DNA from: Sphingobium sp. B2D3C
Lineage (GTDB): Bacteria > Pseudomonadota > Alphaproteobacteria > Sphingomonadales > Sphingomonadaceae
NCBI RefSeq assembly: GCF_025961835.1
Contig: NZ_JAOQOK010000001.1
Coordinates: 744,001-808,000 of the forward strand
Length of the DNA: 64,000 bases
Direction: 5' to 3'
Part shown: positions 24,017-32,561 of the stretch, in pieces
Position numbering within the stretch: position 1 is the first letter of the stretch
How the letters are laid out: each line of letters begins with the position of its first letter
Notes under the pieces: generated by a model
The model's input: only the letters and a program-made list of their open reading frames with translations
Databases searched by the model: none
What the model was told of the DNA's origin: nothing
Position numbers and translations under genes: made by a program

Positions 24017-24646
24017 ATGGGGCACCAGGCAAAGATCGTCGCGGCGATACTGATCTGCATCGCGGGCTTTTCGTTCAATCTGCTGAGCTTTGATTCCTTC
24101 ATCTTCTTCGGCCTGCCGATGGTGGCCGGTGTTGCGGTGGCCTGGGCGAACACGCGCCGCCATGCCGACTGGCGGACGATTGACCAGGCGACCGACGTGA
24201 TGCGCATCTACTTTGGCGGGCATCTGCTCTGGTCGTGCCTGCGCTTCTGGTTCACAGACATGCAACCCTCCGGTGCGCCCATGCATCCGATTGCCGGGCC
24301 ATTTCTTGCGTCGCTCTTCGCGACCGGCATTTTCCCGGCGGTCAAGGTGTTGGAGGGCATTGTCGGCGTAATGCTGCTGAGCAACCGTTTCGTTCCGCTG
24401 GCCCTCGTGCTGGAAGTGCCGACGAGCATGACGGTGTTCTATCTCAACACCTTCATCACCGCGCGGCTCAGCGGCCTGCTCACCGGGCCGACCGAACTGG
24501 GCGTAAACGTGCTGCTGATGCTCGCCTATTTCCAGCATTACCGCCCGATGCTGCGCGTAAAGCCGCGCGCCGCGCCGCCTTGGGAACGCGAGGATCGCCT
24601 TGACGACAAGGCCCAATATAGTTATACAAAATCAAATAACATTTAA
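24017..24646 (+). CDS. DoxX-like membrane protein, island paralogue C (long form)
   Basis: A 209-residue membrane protein. Its C-terminal half has AVKVLEGIVGVMLLSNRFVPL and AYFQHYRPMLRVK, the signature shared by all five paralogues. The N-terminal half (FDSFIFFGLPMVAG; DVMRIYFGGHLLWS; RFWFTDMQPSG) is shared only with paralogue E at 35526-36155, so C and E form a long-form subgroup. The start has a strong GGAGGGG. It lies just before the TonB-dependent receptor gene, and an operator-like site falls inside its last codons. Function unknown. Confidence 0.68.
   Translation: MGHQAKIVAAILICIAGFSFNLLSFDSFIFFGLPMVAGVAVAWANTRRHADWRTIDQATDVMRIYFGGHLLWSCLRFWFTDMQPSGAPMHPIAGPFLASLFATGIFPAVKVLEGIVGVMLLSNRFVPLALVLEVPTSMTVFYLNTFITARLSGLLTGPTELGVNVLLMLAYFQHYRPMLRVKPRAAPPWEREDRLDDKAQYSYTKSNNI
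24619..24629. promoter_or_regulatory. Candidate GntR operator TAGTTATACAA
   Basis: One base differs from the 10098 site (TAGT for TTGT). It overlaps the 3' end of DoxX-like gene C and lies 102 bases before the TonB-dependent receptor start, followed by an AT-rich stretch (AATAACATTTAATATA) suited to a promoter. Confidence 0.45.
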
Positions 24647-24730
24647 TATACCGATGAATTCGGCGGTCTGGCGAGGTGCCAGTCGCTCAGGCATCCCGGC
24701 CATGATCGGGAGCAAGGGGAGGGAGATGAG

Positions 24731-27604
24731 ATGAAGGCACGGAATTTTTCTGTCCGCGAACGGACGGGTCTGAAACTGGCGGTCTCCGCTTCGGTTCTGG
24801 TGTTGGCGGCGCTCGGCGCAGCGCCCGCCATGGCGCAGCAGGATGCATCGCCCCAGCAGGGCAGCTCTACGGATGCCGCGGATGCCGCGATTATCGTGAC
24901 CGGCACGCGCATCAAGGGCGTCGCGCCGGTCGGTTCGCCGGTCATCCCCGTCGGTCGCGAGGAGATCGAGAAGCTCGGCGTCAGCACCACCAACGACGCG
25001 CTCCGCAAGCTCCCCCAGATCGTCAACTTTGGCGGCAATAACGAGCAGCAGGGTGGATCGATCATCCAGAACACCTCGCTCAACTCCTTCGCCGCCAAGT
25101 CGATCAACCTGCGCGGTCTGGGCACGGCCTCGACGCTCAGCCTGGTGAACGGCCACCGTGTCGCCCCGCAGGGCGCCAATGGCCAGCTCTTCGACGCCGA
25201 TAACATCCCCGCCATCGCGCTGGAGCGCATCGAAGTTGTCGCGGACGGCGGTTCGGCCATTTACGGGTCGGATGCGGTCGGCGGTGTCGTCAACTTCATC
25301 ATGCGCCGGCCGGACAATGTGTTCGAGGTGCAGGCTCGCGCCGGTTTTGCCGACTCCGTAGAGGAGTATATCGGCTCGGTCGCCTTCGGGCGGCGCTGGT
25401 CCAACGGCGGCTTCTTCCTCGCCTACGAGTATCAGAACCGCACCGCGCTGGAAGCTGCGGACCGGCCGAACCTGTATAACAGCGACCTCTCGCCTTATGG
25501 CGGCGCGCCGAACCCGGTGCTCACCAATCCGGGCAACGTGCAGTTCGCGCCCGGCTCGATCTACGGCATCCCCGCGGGGCAAAATGGCACGGACGTGACG
25601 CTGGGCGACCTGACCACTGCCGCCAATCGCGAAAACGCCTGGATCGGCGCCGATGCCATTCCCTCCGGGGAGCGCCACACGGTGGTGGGCACCTTCCGTC
25701 AGGACTTCGATGATAACGTGACGTTCGTGGCCGATGGCCTGTTCTCGCGGCGTGAACTGACCAACCGCGGCATCGCCTCGACAGCGACGCTCTCGGTGCC
25801 GAGCACCAACCCGTTCAGCCCGTGCGCGGCCGGCAAGGTGGACGATAGTGCCACGCTCAATTGCCCGGCCAACGGGACGCTGAGCGTGCCCTACAGCTTC
25901 CTTGAGGACCTGGGGCCGCAAACGATCACAGGCTATGAGCAGATATGGTCGCTTTCGGGCGGGCTGGAAATGAAGCTGAGCAACAGCTGGAACGCCAACG
26001 TCACCGCTTATTACAGCGAGAACAAAGGCTACAGCCTGGCGACCAACCAGCTCAATACCAACGGCCTTAACCGGGCGCTCGGCGCTACCGTCGCCGGCAC
26101 CACCAAGCCGGCGAGCGTGCCGTTCTTCAACCCGTTCTGCGACGGGCAGCAGTTCGATTGTAATTCCGAGGCGACTCTCGCGCTCTTCCGCGCGCAGACG
26201 GAACTTGAAGTGTTCAATCGCAGCTATGGCGGCTCGGCCAATATCGGCGGCTCGCTCTTCCGCCTGCCGGGCGGTGACGTGCGCGTGTCGGTCGGTGGTG
26301 AGATCCGCTTTGACTATCTGTTCGGCAACGGCCAGCTCTCCAACACGCGCACTGCGAATGTCGATACCTTCGCGGGTGTGCCGACCTCTAACGAGCGCGA
26401 CGTGCGTTCGGTCTATGCAGAAGCCTATGTGCCGCTGTTCGGTCCGGACAACGCCCGGCCGGGCCTGGAGAAGCTCGAGTTCAACGCCGCCGTCCGCTAC
26501 GATCGCTATAGCGACGTCGGCTCGACGACCAATCCGCGCTTCGGTGTGACCTACGCCCCGGCGTCGGGCATTCAGTTCCGCGGCAGCTATGGCACGTCGT
26601 TCCGCGCACCCTCGCTGGTCGACGTCAACAAATATGCCACCGCCGGCTTCCTGCCGCGCACCGGCAGCGGCTCGGCCGTGGGTCTGTCGCCCGCTGCGGG
26701 CTCGTTCCAATATGTCTATCCGATTGGCGGCAATCCGGACCTGAAGCCGGAGACAGCCACCACCTGGTCGCTGGGCATGGACCTGACGCCAGAACTGGCC
26801 AAGGGCTTCAACTTCAGCCTGACCTACTACAATATCGTCTACAAGGATAAGGTGGATACCGCCGCCTACAACGCGCCGATCGGCGCGGTGCTGAACTCGG
26901 GCGCCTATGACGATTTCATCGTCTTCAACCCGGTCTACTTCCCGAACAAGACCAACCAGACGCTGGCCCAGTATGTCGCTTACTGGAACCAGATCACAGC
27001 CGATCCGCAATTGCCGGTGCTGGGTCTGGTCGATCCGACGACCGTCATCGCCATTGTCGACGCGCGCCGCAATAACAGCGGCGTGGTGGAGACGGACGGC
27101 TTCGACGTCTCGCTCGACTATACACTCTATGGCAATGGCATCGATTTCCGCTTCGGCGCCCGGGCCAACTATGTCCTCCACTACAAGACCTCGCCGGTTC
27201 CCGGCGTTGCGCTCAAGGATGAGGTGAACCACTTTGGCTATCCGGCGCGCTTCACCGGCAAGGTGGAAGCGGGCGTGGACATCGGCGGCTTCTCCGGCAC
27301 CGTGTTCCTCAACTATGTGAATTCGCGCACGATCACGCGCGACTTCCTGCCGGCAGCCGTGCCCGATCAGTATCAGAACATCGATCCGATCACGACGGTG
27401 GACCTCAGCCTGCGCTACAATTTCGGCGAAACCGGATCGATGATCACCAATGGTCTGGCGGCATCGCTGAACGTCCTCAACGTGTTCGATGCCGATCCGC
27501 CGCTGGTGGTGAATGCGGGCGGCGCCACGCCGATCCGGTTCGACTCCAGCTACTCCAGCTCGATGGGCCGGTACATCTCGTTCCAGCTCTCGAAGAAGTT
27601 CTAA
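24731..27604 (+). CDS. TonB-dependent outer-membrane receptor
   Basis: A 957-residue receptor. The signal peptide ends PAMA, then a TonB-box-like AAIIVTGTRIKG leads into the plug domain (DALRKLPQI; NLRGLGTASTLSLVNGHRV; ERIEVVADGGSAIYGSDAVGGV). The beta-barrel ends in a terminal Phe (ISFQLSKKF), the assembly signal of outer-membrane barrels. In sphingomonads such receptors import oligosaccharides, aromatic compounds or ester-linked plant products by TonB energy. It is the only receptor in the window and sits between esterase genes, so it is the likely entry gate for the island's substrate (inference). A strong hairpin follows its stop. Confidence 0.92.
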   Translation: MKARNFSVRERTGLKLAVSASVLVLAALGAAPAMAQQDASPQQGSSTDAADAAIIVTGTRIKGVAPVGSPVIPVGREEIEKLGVSTTNDALRKLPQIVNFGGNNEQQGGSIIQNTSLNSFAAKSINLRGLGTASTLSLVNGHRVAPQGANGQLFDADNIPAIALERIEVVADGGSAIYGSDAVGGVVNFIMRRPDNVFEVQARAGFADSVEEYIGSVAFGRRWSNGGFFLAYEYQNRTALEAADRPNLYNSDLSPYGGAPNPVLTNPGNVQFAPGSIYGIPAGQNGTDVTLGDLTTAANRENAWIGADAIPSGERHTVVGTFRQDFDDNVTFVADGLFSRRELTNRGIASTATLSVPSTNPFSPCAAGKVDDSATLNCPANGTLSVPYSFLEDLGPQTITGYEQIWSLSGGLEMKLSNSWNANVTAYYSENKGYSLATNQLNTNGLNRALGATVAGTTKPASVPFFNPFCDGQQFDCNSEATLALFRAQTELEVFNRSYGGSANIGGSLFRLPGGDVRVSVGGEIRFDYLFGNGQLSNTRTANVDTFAGVPTSNERDVRSVYAEAYVPLFGPDNARPGLEKLEFNAAVRYDRYSDVGSTTNPRFGVTYAPASGIQFRGSYGTSFRAPSLVDVNKYATAGFLPRTGSGSAVGLSPAAGSFQYVYPIGGNPDLKPETATTWSLGMDLTPELAKGFNFSLTYYNIVYKDKVDTAAYNAPIGAVLNSGAYDDFIVFNPVYFPNKTNQTLAQYVAYWNQITADPQLPVLGLVDPTTVIAIVDARRNNSGVVETDGFDVSLDYTLYGNGIDFRFGARANYVLHYKTSPVPGVALKDEVNHFGYPARFTGKVEAGVDIGGFSGTVFLNYVNSRTITRDFLPAAVPDQYQNIDPITTVDLSLRYNFGETGSMITNGLAASLNVLNVFDADPPLVVNAGGATPIRFDSSYSSSMGRYISFQLSKKF

Positions 27605-27620
27605 CGGCTGAGGGGGGCGC

Positions 27621-27648
27621 CCGGACGAAGCCCAAGGGCTTCGTCCGG
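27621..27648 (+). terminator. Strong hairpin after the TonB receptor gene
   Basis: CCGGACGAAGCCC and GGGCTTCGTCCGG form perfect 13-bp arms around AA, 17 bases after the receptor stop. It lacks a T-run, so it may be an attenuating or mRNA-stabilising stem between the receptor and the downstream DoxX-like gene as much as a terminator. Confidence 0.5.
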
Positions 27649-27677
27649 TCCGTCAGTTGCACGGGAGGCGATCCGCC

Positions 27678-28226
27678 ATGGCACCCAGCACAGTCGCTTC
27701 GCGCACCGGTGGGCGCACGACCTTCGGCAGTGTCGTCTATGCCTGCCAGTTTCTCTATGGCGGCTGGTTCCTGTTCCACGGTTTGAACTACTGGCTGGAA
27801 TTCTATCTGGACCGGTCGATCCAGCCGGGGCCGGGTCTCGTGCCCGCGCTGGCAGAGTCCGGGGTGATGGCGCTGGTCAAGGCGCTGGAAGTCACCATTG
27901 GCCTGGCCCTGCTGCTCGATCTGTTCGCGGCGCTGGCAGTTGTCGCCGCCTGGCCGATTACGTTGATGATTGCCTTTGTCACGGCATCGCATGGCCGTCC
28001 GTTCGGCATGGGTGTGGCGGCGGTCATTATCGGGCTGAACGCGGTCATGTCATTCGGCTATCTCCATCGCTATCGTCCGATGCTGGCGTGGAGCGCAGGC
28101 CCGCCCGGCGGTTCAACCGCCGCACACGGCTTGCGCATGGTGCCCGCGCGGCACGGCCTCGCCGCGCTTATGGGCATAGCCGCGGCCATCGGCATCACCT
28201 ACCTTACTGTCTATCTTCGGCGCTGA
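27678..28226 (+). CDS. DoxX-like small membrane protein, island paralogue D
   Basis: A 182-residue membrane protein. It shares YGGWFLFHGLNYWLEF with paralogues A and B at the N-terminus, LVKALEVTIGLALLLDLF in the middle and YLHRYRPMLAW at the end. The NRFVPL element has changed to DLFAAL, so it is the most divergent of the five. An extra C-terminal span follows (LAALMGIAAAIGITYLTVYL). The ATG at 27678 has GGGAGG nine bases upstream. The stop is only six bases before the next esterase gene, which suggests an operon. Confidence 0.66.
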   Translation: MAPSTVASRTGGRTTFGSVVYACQFLYGGWFLFHGLNYWLEFYLDRSIQPGPGLVPALAESGVMALVKALEVTIGLALLLDLFAALAVVAAWPITLMIAFVTASHGRPFGMGVAAVIIGLNAVMSFGYLHRYRPMLAWSAGPPGGSTAAHGLRMVPARHGLAALMGIAAAIGITYLTVYLRR

Positions 28227-28232
28227 GCGGGT

Positions 28233-29396
28233 ATGACGTCCATCCGCCTGCCACTGCTCGCCTGTCTGCTGGCGACCCTGCCGCTTTCTGCTGCGTCCGG
28301 GCAGGAGAGCGCCGCTGCAACGCAGCCGCTCGTTATTGCGCGGCAGGGCAATTTCTTCGTCGGTGGGCATGAGGCACAGACGCCGGACGGGCCGGTGATC
28401 GCCGGCGCCATGTATGTCGAATATCAGATTCCGGCGCAGCAGACGCATCCCTATCCCTTGATATTCTTTCATGGCGGCGCTTCCAGCGGGGCGAGCTTCT
28501 GGAGTACGCCGGATGGCCGCGAGGGTTGGGCGACGCTGTTCCTGCGCAAGGGCTATGCCGTCTATGTGGTGGATCGCCCGACGCTCGGCCGCTCCCCGCA
28601 TTATGAGGCGGTCGACGGGCGCAAGCTGATGCCTCCCGCCGGACTTCCCGCGCGGGAGGGGCAGGCGGCACCGCCTCCGCCGACCAGCAAGCCAGCGCAT
28701 CTGCCCGGCACGAACGCCCCTGACGATCCGGCCACCGCCTACATGCGTCGCGCGCGCCAATCGACCATCGAGGTGCCCTTCGGCGCGCCCGGCGATGCCC
28801 TGGCGGTCAGCCTCTATGTCGACCGGCTGGACCGGGAGGCGGGCGCCGCGCTGCTCGACCGGATCGGCCCCGCCATTCTCGTCACCCATTCGCGGGCGGG
28901 GACGACAGGCTGGCAGATCGCCGATGCCCGGCCCGGCCTAGTCAAAGCCATCGTCGCCGCCGAACCGAATGGCCCGCCTTTTTACAACGCCCCGCCCATG
29001 GGCGCGCCGGGCGATCCGGTCGCGCGGCCCTTCGGCATCACTTATGCCGGTCTGCGCTTCGATCCGCCGGTCACGGAACTGCGCGACTTCGGGCCACTCA
29101 CCCAACTGCCGCCGGAGGATGGCCACAAGGTGGGCTGCTGGACCGTGGCGGGAAAAATGCCCCGGCTGGTCAATCTGGCGCAGGTGCCGGTGATCGTGCT
29201 GGTCGGCGGGGCGTCCTATCATGCCGGCTATGACCACTGCACCGCGCAGTTTCTGGAGAAGGCGGGCGTCTCGGTCGATCTCGTCCCGCTCGACGCGCAT
29301 GGCTTCGTGGGCAACACCCATGGCTTCCCGACTGAGACCAACAATCATCTGATCGCCGATTTCATCGCCCGCTGGCTGGCGGAGCGCGACCTGTAG
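28233..29396 (+). CDS. Secreted alpha/beta hydrolase (esterase-like)
   Basis: A 387-residue protein with a signal peptide ending SAASGQ. The hydrolase core starts PLIFFHGGASSGASFW. The nucleophile is probably the Ser in LVTHSRAGTTGWQ, where the elbow is HSRAG instead of GxSxG, and the catalytic His is in DAHGFVGNTHGF. The closest group I can name is the bacterial esterase family with FHGGG-like oxyanion loops; the substrate is unknown. It follows DoxX-like gene D by six bases. A proline run (APPPPTSK) forms a short linker. The gene ends before a 320-base AT-rich gap. Confidence 0.72.
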   Translation: MTSIRLPLLACLLATLPLSAASGQESAAATQPLVIARQGNFFVGGHEAQTPDGPVIAGAMYVEYQIPAQQTHPYPLIFFHGGASSGASFWSTPDGREGWATLFLRKGYAVYVVDRPTLGRSPHYEAVDGRKLMPPAGLPAREGQAAPPPPTSKPAHLPGTNAPDDPATAYMRRARQSTIEVPFGAPGDALAVSLYVDRLDREAGAALLDRIGPAILVTHSRAGTTGWQIADARPGLVKAIVAAEPNGPPFYNAPPMGAPGDPVARPFGITYAGLRFDPPVTELRDFGPLTQLPPEDGHKVGCWTVAGKMPRLVNLAQVPVIVLVGGASYHAGYDHCTAQFLEKAGVSVDLVPLDAHGFVGNTHGFPTETNNHLIADFIARWLAERDL

Positions 29397-29716
29397 AACA
29401 AGCTGGGTCGCGGGTGCTGGAGCCCATCGCGGCAGCTTGGTTCGCCGATCTGACGATGACACCCGGCTAATCAGCTTCCTGCCGCTTTCCGAAAGCGCCG
29501 CAACTCACCCTTAGCGTGGTGGTGGATTGCGCTTATTTATAAGTGCGACGGAAATAATGGTCTATTTCCTGACATGTAAAGTCAATGTATGTAAATGACT
29601 GTCTCTACAATTTTGCGGAATCCGGTGCGTCCGAGAGAGATAAAGTCGAAGTAAATTAAATATTTTATTTAACGATTGTTAATTAAATATAACGATCTTA
29701 ACCAACCTGGGATTCA
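29397..29716. other. AT-rich intergenic region before the M10 protease gene
   Basis: These 320 bases hold no supportable gene. The last 200 are far richer in A+T than the rest of the window. They contain TTAAATA-TTT-TATTTAA (29656-29672), a 7-bp inverted repeat, and AACGATTGTTAA (29671) repeated as AACGATCTTAA (29691) with a 20-base period, that is, about two helical turns on the same DNA face. This looks like a regulator array or xenogeneic-silencer target and suggests acquired DNA. Confidence 0.5.
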
Positions 29717-32527
29717 ATGAAGACCTCTAAATACATCATGATGAAGATCGGAGGTGATGGCCTCGCGTTTATCGATTTCATTGTGACATATGGTGGATTG
29801 GCGTTGGATGGTCAGGACATCCAGTTTCTCGGCTCCTCATTGATCGATGCTGTTTTTGTCCGCCCCGGGGCGAGCTATGTTTTGAATACAGGAGGCGGAG
29901 CGGACCGCATTTATGTCGAAGGTCAGCTCTCCGATTACACGCTGAGTCGCAATAACGCGACGCTGATCCTGACGCGCACGGTGGACGGTAAAGTGGAGAC
30001 CGTCCATGTGGCAGGCGCCAACGCGACGACCGCACCCGATGTGCTGGTGTTTTCAGATGGCAGCGTGAGCGTGAACGCCCTTTACACGCATGTTGCAGAC
30101 GGAACGGCGGCTCCAGTGCCGACGGGCGAAACCTCACTGGCCCCTCAAGGCGCGGCCGCGCGCGGCGCCGTTCTGGACGCCATAGTGAAGATCGGATGCT
30201 TCAACCCTGCTGGCGAGACGGTCGCCGCTTCGAAGCCGGGCGTCGCGTTCCAGATCCTCGGCAGTGCCGGTGTCGATAGGGTGTACGTCGCCGAGGGAAC
30301 CACGATCGACGCTGCCTCGCTCGGCGGCGGCGTGGATGTGGTTTACTTCCGGGGACAATGGGCCGACTACACCAAGACCCTCACCGGCGCGCGCCTGACG
30401 CTCACCCGCACTGTGAGCGGGCACGTCGAGACGATCGTCGTGGCATCCAGCGGCGGCACGCTCAACGATCTGTTGGTGTTCGCCGATGGGGCTGTGCGCT
30501 CGCAGGTGGCCGGCCAGGGGGTGAAGGCGGATGCCAACGTCGCTCTAGCGGATCTCGCCGGCTTTGATCCGAGCGTGTTCGTCGATCTGGTCGCACCCGT
30601 GGCGCCCCGGCTATCGCTGGCCAACGATAACGGGACATCCCAGACCGACGGCCTGACCAATGACGGCCATATTCTGGTCACGCTTCTGGAGGCGGGAGCA
30701 TCCTGGACATACAGCATCGACGGCGGACAGACCTGGCTCAAGGGCGAGGGGGAGACCTTCAGCCTTGCTACGGGAACCTATGCGGCCGATCAGATTCAGG
30801 TCCGGCAGCGCGATGCGGCAGGGAACCTGTCCGAAGCCGGGCACAGTGAGACTGTCCTGACCATCGATTCCACGCCGCCGGTGGCGCCTGTGATATCGGG
30901 CTTTCTCGATCCGATCGCGAGTTCGATCAACCCGTCGACGGGGGCGATCATCAACCTCGTGACGAGTCCGGTGGCTGGCGCTTCTGTCCTTCAGCAGGGC
31001 GCGACCAGTCTGCACGGAACAGGCACAGCCGGCAGCAAGGTCGCCATCACCTTCGGGGCCTCTGAACAGCGGGTTGTGACGGTGGATGCCGCCGGGGCAT
31101 GGGCCGTCAATCTCACGCACGCGGACATCGTGTCATTCGGCATCGGGGCGGAGGCATTTACGGCCACCGTCAGCGATGACGCGGGTAATTCTGCGAGCAC
31201 CACCGTTCCGTTGCAGATCAATGCACAAGCCTACACGACCAACGATGTCGCGGCCTCCGGCTATGGCAGTGAGTATGTCGACGCCCTGATTATCGGTGAG
31301 ACCGGCTGGTCCGGTGGCATCATCACTTATTCTTTCTCCGCCGGCTCGGGCGCGTCTGCCTGGTCGGAAAGTGAGAAGAGCGCCGTGCGATCGGCATTGG
31401 CTCTCTACGAGAATATCGCGAATTTGGACTTTCAGGAGACGGATGACTATGGCGAAGCGGCGGGCGGCGCGAATATCGCTCTCGAAAAATCGCCCGCTTC
31501 GACCTGGACCGAGCCTGGAATTCTGGCCGACTTCACCATTCCCTTCGGCGGATACAATGCCACGCAGGTCGGCCGCTTCAACTATGAGATATCCTATTGG
31601 CAGAATCTGAGCGAAGGGGGCCTCGCGTTCGACACGCTGGTGCATGAGCTCGGCCATGCCCTTGGCCTAGGCCACCCCTTCACGGATACCATCAACGGCG
31701 TCACGCAGACCCAATTTCCGGGCGTAGCGGCCAATGATGCCTATGCGCTCGGGACGCTGGACCTGAATCAGGGCATCTGGACTATCATGGCCTACAATTT
31801 CGGCTGGGATGTGAAGGCGCCGCCAAACAGTTACGCATGGGGCTTGTCGAAGACGCCGATGGTCTTCGATGTTGCTGCGATACAGGCGATCTATGGCGCC
31901 AATCTCTCATACCGAACCGGTAACGACGTCTACACGCTGCCCACCGCCAGCAAGTCGGGTACGGGCTGGGCATGCATCTGGGATGCGGGGGGCGTGGACA
32001 CGATCAGCAATGCGGGCAGTTCGCTCAACTGCGTCATCAACCTCAATGCCTATCCGCTCACGGCCGGCGTCGACCCCACACTTTATGTATCGCGGAATCT
32101 TGCCATATCCGGAGGATATACAATCGCGGCGGGGGCCGTGATCGAAAACGCGATCGGCGGGGGAGGCCGCGACACGATCATCGGCAACCATGTCTCTAAC
32201 CTGCTGACCGGGGGCGGCGCAGCCGATCAGTTCGTCTTCAACACCGCGCTGGGGCCGAGCAATGTCGACCGAATTAGCGACTTTTCTGTCAGCGCGGGTG
32301 ACGTCATCGCGCTCGACAAGAGCATTTTTGACCGGCTCAGCAACCTCAGCGATCTGAGCGGTCACTTCGGTTATTCGACCCAGTCTGCGGATCCCAACCT
32401 GTTCGTCATTTACGATACCGGCAGCGGAACGCTCAGTTACCGCGACGAAGCGAACGACCTGATCGATTTCGCGATCCTGCTCAACAAGCCGCAGTCGATC
32501 ACAACCACATCCTTTGCGGTCCTCTGA
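29717..32527 (+). CDS. Serralysin-like M10 metalloprotease with repeated N-terminal domain, type I secreted
   Basis: A 936-residue protein without a Sec signal. Two related repeats occupy roughly residues 59-118 and 202-260, sharing SDYT/ADYT, LTRTV-G-VET and LVF-DG-V. Ig-like segments follow (residues about 295-510). The catalytic domain carries HELGHALGLGH (residues 643-653, zinc ligands His643, 647, 653) and a Met-turn IMAYN near residue 690. The C-terminus has Gly/Asp-rich RTX-like repeats (GGGGRDTIIGNH; NLLTGGGAADQFVF) and a hydrophobic tail typical of type I export. No ABC exporter lies in the window. The role is probably extracellular protein degradation. Confidence 0.85.
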   Translation: MKTSKYIMMKIGGDGLAFIDFIVTYGGLALDGQDIQFLGSSLIDAVFVRPGASYVLNTGGGADRIYVEGQLSDYTLSRNNATLILTRTVDGKVETVHVAGANATTAPDVLVFSDGSVSVNALYTHVADGTAAPVPTGETSLAPQGAAARGAVLDAIVKIGCFNPAGETVAASKPGVAFQILGSAGVDRVYVAEGTTIDAASLGGGVDVVYFRGQWADYTKTLTGARLTLTRTVSGHVETIVVASSGGTLNDLLVFADGAVRSQVAGQGVKADANVALADLAGFDPSVFVDLVAPVAPRLSLANDNGTSQTDGLTNDGHILVTLLEAGASWTYSIDGGQTWLKGEGETFSLATGTYAADQIQVRQRDAAGNLSEAGHSETVLTIDSTPPVAPVISGFLDPIASSINPSTGAIINLVTSPVAGASVLQQGATSLHGTGTAGSKVAITFGASEQRVVTVDAAGAWAVNLTHADIVSFGIGAEAFTATVSDDAGNSASTTVPLQINAQAYTTNDVAASGYGSEYVDALIIGETGWSGGIITYSFSAGSGASAWSESEKSAVRSALALYENIANLDFQETDDYGEAAGGANIALEKSPASTWTEPGILADFTIPFGGYNATQVGRFNYEISYWQNLSEGGLAFDTLVHELGHALGLGHPFTDTINGVTQTQFPGVAANDAYALGTLDLNQGIWTIMAYNFGWDVKAPPNSYAWGLSKTPMVFDVAAIQAIYGANLSYRTGNDVYTLPTASKSGTGWACIWDAGGVDTISNAGSSLNCVINLNAYPLTAGVDPTLYVSRNLAISGGYTIAAGAVIENAIGGGGRDTIIGNHVSNLLTGGGAADQFVFNTALGPSNVDRISDFSVSAGDVIALDKSIFDRLSNLSDLSGHFGYSTQSADPNLFVIYDTGSGTLSYRDEANDLIDFAILLNKPQSITTTSFAVL

Positions 32528-32528
32528 C

Positions 32529-32561
32529 GCGATCCGGCGCCGGCGCCCGAAGTAGGATCGC
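32529..32561. terminator. Inverted repeat between convergent protease and carboxylesterase genes
   Basis: GCGATCC and GGATCGC flank a GC-rich self-complementary centre (GGCGCCGGCGCC) between the two convergent stops. It could fold as a shared terminator stem; there is no T-run. Confidence 0.4.

Noticed and set aside
24632..27232. An 866-codon open frame antisense to the TonB receptor gene
   Set aside because: It is the mirror of a high-GC coding gene; its translation is Arg/Ala/Val-rich without recognisable motifs, while the plus strand encodes a complete receptor.
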